From Flavobacteriales bacterium UBA979 (GTDB lineage: Bacteria > Bacteroidota > Bacteroidia > Flavobacteriales_D > Sanyastnellaceae), in assembly GCA_002292325.1 (NCBI GenBank), contig DBBR01000020.1:1-14778 (forward strand): DNA of 14,778 nt, given 5' to 3'. The first letter of the stretch is position 1. Each line of letters starts with the position of its first letter. Positions 10,585 to 14,778 of the stretch are shown piece by piece. Under the pieces are notes generated by a model. That model had not been told where the DNA came from. It searched no databases and was given only the letters and a program-made list of their open reading frames with translations. The translations under genes were made by a program, and so were the position numbers.

Positions 10585-13500
10585 TCGGTGATTTCAAGGG
10601 TGGATGATACGGTGTCTTGTGCGGCTGAAGCCTCAGTGCCTGCGGGGTTGAGTTCTTCGAGTTCAAGACGGTCGACTTCGATGAGTTTACTTTTTGCCTG
10701 TTCTCGAATGGATTCGTTTTCTACAAATTCCAAGATGCTTTCAGCTGTAGCTCTCGCTTGAAACCAATCTTTTTGTGCGATGTAGGTGTCTACGAGGAGC
10801 AGGAACGCTCGGTGCTTCCAACTGTCGTAATTGGCAAAGGCCGATATGAATGCAAAGATGGCGGATTCGGTTTCAGTGAAGTTTCCTGCTTTAAACTCCA
10901 TTTTGCAGAGCAAGAACTGGCATTCTGCACCACGGGTTCCCCCCAATGTACCGACGGCTTCTAAATCTGGACGGGCAAGATCGTATTGACCACGGTCATG
11001 GTAAATTTTTGCTCGCCAGTATTGCGCAGTTCTTTGGATGTCAGTCGGTGTATTGGAGTTGCTGATAACCTGATTGGCATAAGTCAAGGCTAGTTCGGGC
11101 TCTTCCAATAAGTAATGGCATCGCATGAGACCTATCCGAGCTTCCAATACGTTTTCTTGCAATATGCTCGTGCTTTCGAGGGTCTTATAATGCAGTTTAG
11201 CTCCAGCCAGATCTTGGCTGTTCCATGCAATTGTTGCCGCACCAAGGGCCGCTGGCTCGGTGTAATCATTTACAGGTTCCGCGAGGACCGTCTCAAACGC
11301 CTGCCGAGCCATTTCAAATTGCTCTTCATCGTATGCACAATTTCCGAGAAAGAAATGAGCTTCGACTCCGTAAGCTCCTGGTGTATAGTCGTTGATGTAT
11401 TCGGTAAGTCGAAGAATGGCTTTCTCACAATTGCGCTCAAGAGCCGCTTCTCTGGCCGCATTGAATAAACGCTCTTCAATTTCATCGGTATTGAGGCCGA
11501 CAGCAGGCGGTAGATCGCTCAGAAGCCCTTGGTCAATCAAAACAGGCTCAACGATGTTGTACGCATCGCTTGCAATGGGATCATTGCCATATTCATTCCG
11601 AATCAAATCCCACAAGCGCATGACTTCATCCGGTTGATTGTTTTTCATGGCAATCAGGCACAAATCAACCAGTGCATTTTTGCTTTTAAGCGCCTCGGGA
11701 AATTCCGACCTTAACCGGTTGAGGTGCTCCTCTGCGGCAACCAATTCACCCAATTCAATTTCTGCCCTCCCAATGGAATACAATGCTTCGGGGAGATAAG
11801 TCGTTGGCGTTTGCGTAGCGATCAGGCTCCTGAGTTCATCTATTTGCTTCTGAGGCAGATTGAGCGTGCCGAAACATTCTGCGCGCTGGAATCGGGCATA
11901 CGCTTCATCCTCCTTGCTCGCAGCGATAACCTCTCCATAGTAACGTGCTGCAGGTTCGAACTCTTTGTTGACATAATAGCAGTCTGCAACACGGAGCTTG
12001 GCGTCGGCGTATTTACCGGAATCGACATTTTTGGCAGCTTTGAGATATCCACGGAATGCACTCAGTGCATCCAGGTGGAGTCCGCGTTTAAACAAAGCGT
12101 ATCCTCGAGCGTACATCCCATTGGTGTACTGGCTGCTATTGAACGCACCGGGTGCCGACTGGAATGCGGCGTAATGTGCTGTTGCCACTACATAATCTTG
12201 GGTCAAATAACTCGCCTCTCCTTGCCAAAAATAAGATTCTGCAGCCAATACCTGGTCGTAGGGATACGTTCGTGCCGATTCAAAATATGCATGGCAATCG
12301 TCGTATTGCGCTGAACGAAAAAGCTCAACGCCTCGGTTGAAGGAAACCAATTGGTACGCTTTTTTTACATTCGGTGTTTTTGCGCTTATTTGCTCCAAAG
12401 CCGCCAATGCGCGATCGTAGTTTTTGGATGACATATACACTTCGAGCAAGAAGCCGTAGGCCTCGTCGTTGCGCCTTGAATTGGGGTATTCAGCTAAATA
12501 CCTTTCAATTGCCACGACGGCATCATCAAATGGATTGAAGGTCAATTCATAAGCAAGTTTGGCATAACTGAAGAGGGCATCTTCCTGAACATCCGCATCA
12601 TCGTCTAATTCAGATGCTTTTTTGAATGATGTTTTCGCCTTGTTCTTTTCATCCAAGGCCAAATAACACGCTGCAGTGTGATAATGAGCCAATTGAGTCA
12701 TATCGTCCACATTGCGCACGACCAATGCGAAGCATGTTAAAGCTTTAAGGAACGCTTCGGCTTGATAATAGGTGTACCCCATTTGATAGGAGAATTCCCG
12801 GGTTCGGCCGGCTCCTCTGGCTTCGTGGTAGGCTTCTTCCAGATAGGGCAAGGCCGCTTGAAAATCTTGCTTCCGGTACAAGGCGTCACCCACCAGACGT
12901 GAGATGTCAGCTCGCTGGGAGTCCTTCATTTTGATTGCATCCGAAAAGACCACCGGAGCATAGTCAATTAAGCGATCGTATTGCTCTGTTTCGTGCAGAA
13001 GTTGCGCAATGTAAATGGGCACGACGTTTTTTAAGGCAGCATCCTCAGCGAGGGACAGAAACCCTTCCAAGGCCACTTGAGGCTGGCCTTTGATGTACGA
13101 TATGTGACTAAAATAATAGCGTGCCGGTTCACGGAACATGCTAGAAGCCTCCTTGGCTTCCATGACCGCGAACAAATCCAAGCGAGCCTCGTCGTATGCT
13201 TCCAATTCAAAATATGCGTGTCCTCGTTTGAACTGCCATTCTATTTTTTGGGCCGGCTTCATTCTCAAGGTGTTCAATCCATCAAAGGCCGCAGCTGCAT
13301 CCTTCCAATCTCTTTTGCGGTACAGGAAGTTGGCATAGTCCCATTGAGCTTCTCGGCAAAGAGGGTGTTCTGGATACCGCTCTAAAAAGCGCTCAACGCG
13401 TTGTTCAGCATCCCGATGCTGCAATTGAATCGCGCATGAAGCAGCCCGGTATTCAGCTAAAGCCAGTTGAGAAACTGGAGCATCTTGATGGTGATTGCGC

Positions 13501-13661
13501 CATTCATCGTAATGATGTTGCGCAGCGCTGAGCTTGTTGTGTTCCCAATGGTGGTTGGCACGTTCCCAATCTGAGGGATAAGCGGGCTGGCTCATCCCAA
13601 GTAACGGCAACAAGTGAACGCATGCTACAGCGGTCAGGAGGGCGTGGAATTTTCGTTTCAT
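10581..13661 (-). CDS. Large secreted tetratricopeptide-repeat protein
   Basis: 1026 residues. A signal peptide at about 1-24 (MKRKFHALLTAVACVHLLPL, cleavage likely near GMSQ) sends it to the periplasm; Cys14 is too early and its context too poor for a lipobox. The rest is almost entirely helical repeats of about 34-38 residues with the TPR pattern of alternating small and large hydrophobic residues, for example ALFSYAKLAYELTFNPFDDA, ALYSIGRAEIELGELVAAEE and AHFFLGNCAYDEEQFEMARQ. Many repeats include phrases such as RYPEHP, EYPNSRR and SEFPEALK, seen in YbgF/BamD-type envelope TPR proteins. No enzymatic domain is visible. It probably acts as a scaffold for a protein partner, and the coupled downstream barrel protein is the obvious candidate. 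The leader directly before the ATG is part of an inverted repeat. Confidence 0.88.
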   Translation of the reverse strand: MKRKFHALLTAVACVHLLPLLGMSQPAYPSDWERANHHWEHNKLSAAQHHYDEWRNHHQDAPVSQLALAEYRAASCAIQLQHRDAEQRVERFLERYPEHPLCREAQWDYANFLYRKRDWKDAAAAFDGLNTLRMKPAQKIEWQFKRGHAYFELEAYDEARLDLFAVMEAKEASSMFREPARYYFSHISYIKGQPQVALEGFLSLAEDAALKNVVPIYIAQLLHETEQYDRLIDYAPVVFSDAIKMKDSQRADISRLVGDALYRKQDFQAALPYLEEAYHEARGAGRTREFSYQMGYTYYQAEAFLKALTCFALVVRNVDDMTQLAHYHTAACYLALDEKNKAKTSFKKASELDDDADVQEDALFSYAKLAYELTFNPFDDAVVAIERYLAEYPNSRRNDEAYGFLLEVYMSSKNYDRALAALEQISAKTPNVKKAYQLVSFNRGVELFRSAQYDDCHAYFESARTYPYDQVLAAESYFWQGEASYLTQDYVVATAHYAAFQSAPGAFNSSQYTNGMYARGYALFKRGLHLDALSAFRGYLKAAKNVDSGKYADAKLRVADCYYVNKEFEPAARYYGEVIAASKEDEAYARFQRAECFGTLNLPQKQIDELRSLIATQTPTTYLPEALYSIGRAEIELGELVAAEEHLNRLRSEFPEALKSKNALVDLCLIAMKNNQPDEVMRLWDLIRNEYGNDPIASDAYNIVEPVLIDQGLLSDLPPAVGLNTDEIEERLFNAAREAALERNCEKAILRLTEYINDYTPGAYGVEAHFFLGNCAYDEEQFEMARQAFETVLAEPVNDYTEPAALGAATIAWNSQDLAGAKLHYKTLESTSILQENVLEARIGLMRCHYLLEEPELALTYANQVISNSNTPTDIQRTAQYWRAKIYHDRGQYDLARPDLEAVGTLGGTRGAECQFLLCKMEFKAGNFTETESAIFAFISAFANYDSWKHRAFLLLVDTYIAQKDWFQARATAESILEFVENESIREQAKSKLIEVDRLELEELNPAGTEASAAQDTVSSTLEITE

Positions 13662-13732
13662 GAACTTCAGAAGTCTTACCTACCGAAGGTACCGAGCAAG
13701 GCCTCCTTCGTTAGATCAGGTTGGTGAAGTTC
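13662..13732. other. Nested inverted repeats: structured leader or small RNA
   Basis: Three sets of arms nest. The outer, perfect over 8 bases, is GAACTTCA (13662-13669) with TGAAGTTC (13725-13732). The middle is ACCTACC (13678-13684) with GGTTGGT (13719-13725), one mismatch. The inner, perfect over 6 bases, is CGAAGG (13684-13689) with CCTTCG (13705-13710). On the minus strand the outer arm abuts the ATG of the TPR gene and could control its translation. On the plus strand the same structure is followed by a weak terminator-like hairpin, which would fit a small RNA of about 95 bases. I cannot tell which strand is active, and it matches no RNA family I know well. Confidence 0.35.
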
Positions 13733-13737
13733 TCAAC

Positions 13738-13755
13738 GCACTGCTGTGCCTTTTT
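13738..13755 (+). terminator. Possible weak intrinsic terminator (plus strand)
   Basis: GCAC-TGCT-GTGC is followed by C and five T; a second run of six T follows at 13764-13769. The four-base-pair stem is weak, and no protein gene on the plus strand ends here. It makes sense only if the nested repeats at 13662-13732 are transcribed from the plus strand as a small RNA. Confidence 0.22.
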
Positions 13756-13790
13756 CTGCGGTCTTTTTTCACAAAAAATTTCATGGACTT

Positions 13791-13822
13791 AATCAGGCGA
13801 TGACGGCAGGATAGAATCAGGC
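13791..13822. repeat. 8-base direct repeat behind the lipoprotein gene
   Basis: AATCAGGC occurs at 13791-13798 and again at 13815-13822, 24 bases apart start to start, between the lipoprotein stop codon and the TPR gene. It could be a tandem binding site, or chance. The rest of this 161-base spacer holds A/T runs (13764-13779) and the nested repeats described separately. Confidence 0.25.
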
Positions 13823-14368
13823 TTATTCCCCGTCACCGGCCATGGGTGCTCCAGAAGGAACGTCAGCGATCATGACACCTGCGGCTTCAAACGCCAATTC
13901 GAATACAGGTTCTGTGACGGCTTGGATTTCTGCTTGAGTTGCTCCTGCATCTTCGAGCAAATGCATCTGCATTTCCACAGAAACGGTGTCATAGTATGCT
14001 TCTCCTGAGAAGTAGGCCGTTTTGCCTTGCAGGCTGTCTTTGGGAACGAAAAATGCGTGATCTTTCATGAAGACCATAACGGTATCATTGTATGGTCCCT
14101 TCACACTCATCCAGCATCCCATGGTCATGCAACTTTGGACGATTTCTGCTTCAAAAAGGCCCTCCGCAGTTCCTGTTTGTTCGAGATTACTTGCCACAGA
14201 TTCCATGGGAGTTGGGTTGGTGTATTCACGAATGGAATCTCCGTAATAGGACCATTTCGCGGACTCTGACTGGGCAGATTCTGCTTCAGATGTTTTGGAA
14301 TTGGATTGGCAGGCGGCCAAAGCCAAAAGCGAGAAAAGGCAAGTGCAGAGGATTGTGGTGTGCTTCAT
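13823..14368 (-). CDS. DUF4920-like lipoprotein
   Basis: 181 residues, predicted lipoprotein. The N-terminus has a basic-hydrophobic signal ending in the lipobox LAAC (Cys20), followed by a Ser/Glu-rich spacer (about 21-37). The folded part (about 40-165) resembles the DUF4920 family of Bacteroidota: the pattern SCMTMGCWM (79-87, with Cys80 and Cys85 spaced CxxxxC), VMVFMKDHAFFVP with His104, then KTAYFSGEA and a helix before the end. The function of that family is not established. The Cys pair flanked by Met residues and the following His could bind a metal or haem, which is only inference. It lies 44 bases behind an OmpA-domain gene with no terminator between, so both may share a transcript. 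The family call is from memory of the pattern. Confidence 0.75.
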   Translation of the reverse strand: MKHTTILCTCLFSLLALAACQSNSKTSEAESAQSESAKWSYYGDSIREYTNPTPMESVASNLEQTGTAEGLFEAEIVQSCMTMGCWMSVKGPYNDTVMVFMKDHAFFVPKDSLQGKTAYFSGEAYYDTVSVEMQMHLLEDAGATQAEIQAVTEPVFELAFEAAGVMIADVPSGAPMAGDGE

Positions 14369-14412
14369 GAGGTAAATTTCGATGTTCAGTGACAGAATCA
14401 GAAGGTGGCTGT

Positions 14413-14778
14413 TTATTTTTTTAATCGAATCTCGAATTCGGTTCTTCGATTCTTTGCGCGTCCTTCGGCAGAATCATTCGATGCGATGGGGGCAGATTGT
14501 CCCATGCCTTCAAAAGACACTTGGGTTTCCGCGACACCAAAACCGATGAGTGATTGAGCGACTTTTTCGGCACGTTCTTCGGAGAGTTGCTGATTCTCTT
14601 CTGGAACACCACGGTCATCTGTGTGCCCTATAATTCGAACGCCAATCGCCTTGTTTCTCAAGAGATAAGCGGCAAAAATCTCGAGCATTAACTCACTCGT
14701 GCGATTGATGTTAGAAGAATTTGTTCCGAATTGGATGTCACCGATTTCAAACGGTTCTCCATTTTTGGATGGTGCGAG
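14413..14778 (-). CDS. OmpA-family C-terminal domain protein (5' end outside window)
   Basis: Partial gene: the reading frame is open to the window edge, and the 121 codons present are the C-terminal end of the protein. They make up an OmpA/MotB-type peptidoglycan-binding domain: FEIGDIQFGTNSS-, IIGHTDDRG with the conserved Asp of the TD..G motif, LSEERAEKVAQSLI, VSFEGMGQSAPIA and GRAKNRRTEFEI with the conserved Arg that contacts diaminopimelate. An internal ATG at 14688 is not the start, since the domain begins upstream of it. The protein is probably anchored in or near the outer membrane and holds it to the cell wall; what lies N-terminal of the domain is unknown. Confidence 0.9.
   Translation of the reverse strand, partial: LAPSKNGEPFEIGDIQFGTNSSNINRTSELMLEIFAAYLLRNKAIGVRIIGHTDDRGVPEENQQLSEERAEKVAQSLIGFGVAETQVSFEGMGQSAPIASNDSAEGRAKNRRTEFEIRLKK

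Noticed and set aside
13610..13625. Lipobox in the TPR protein (AVAC, Cys14)
   Set aside because: The Cys comes too early for the hydrophobic core, which continues to about residue 22, and the -3 residue is unusual. A signal peptidase I site near GMSQ fits better.
13700..13750. TPP-riboswitch-like words on the minus strand (TTGAGA, then ACCTGATC and CGAAGG) ahead of the TPR gene
   Set aside because: The order of words fits a THI-box, but the spacing between TTGAGA and ACCTGATC is too short, the P2 helix is not formed and the P5 hairpin is missing. The gene behind it has no link to thiamin. An Infernal search with the TPP model would settle it.
13662..13755. Bacterial SRP (4.5S) RNA on the plus strand
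   Set aside because: Size and long irregular hairpin would fit, but the core with CAGG, a GGAA tetraloop and AGCAG is absent.

Overview
The window looks like chromosomal DNA from a Bacteroidota bacterium, most likely of the Flavobacteriales or a related order. Reasons: a short GyrB (665 residues) without the large C-terminal insertion of the enterobacterial enzyme, a two-permease MacB-type exporter, a DUF4920-like lipoprotein, a large secreted TPR protein paired with an outer-membrane barrel ending in Phe, and start regions that are A-rich or without clear Shine-Dalgarno sequences. The assignment rests on protein character only. I see no insertion sequence, phage gene, CRISPR array, tRNA or rRNA.

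Layout. Plus strand, 1-5861: histidine ammonia-lyase (hutH), then 20 bases later a tightly packed exporter unit: ABC ATPase, two different MacB/FtsX-type permeases and a membrane-fusion (HlyD/MacA-type) adaptor. The exporter genes overlap or lie 4 bases apart, so they are almost certainly one operon. No outer-membrane factor gene is present. Minus strand, 5872-14778, in order of transcription: the 3' end of an OmpA-domain gene (cut by the window edge), a DUF4920-like lipoprotein, a 161-base spacer with nested inverted repeats, a 1026-residue TPR protein, an outer-membrane beta-barrel protein joined to it by an ATGA overlap, a 149-base spacer with inverted and direct repeats, gyrB, and a short-chain dehydrogenase whose likely TTG start overlaps the gyrB stop. 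The two strands converge at 5861/5872 with only 10 bases between stop codons.

Functions. hutH encodes the first step of histidine catabolism. The exporter would move an unknown substrate out of the cytoplasmic membrane or periplasm. The TPR/barrel pair, the lipoprotein and the OmpA-domain protein all belong to the cell envelope. gyrB is a housekeeping topoisomerase subunit.

No gene cluster here is clearly a new system. The places most worth a second look are the structured spacer at 13662-13822, the gyrB upstream region at 8663-8811, and the conserved-looking but functionally unassigned TPR/barrel pair.
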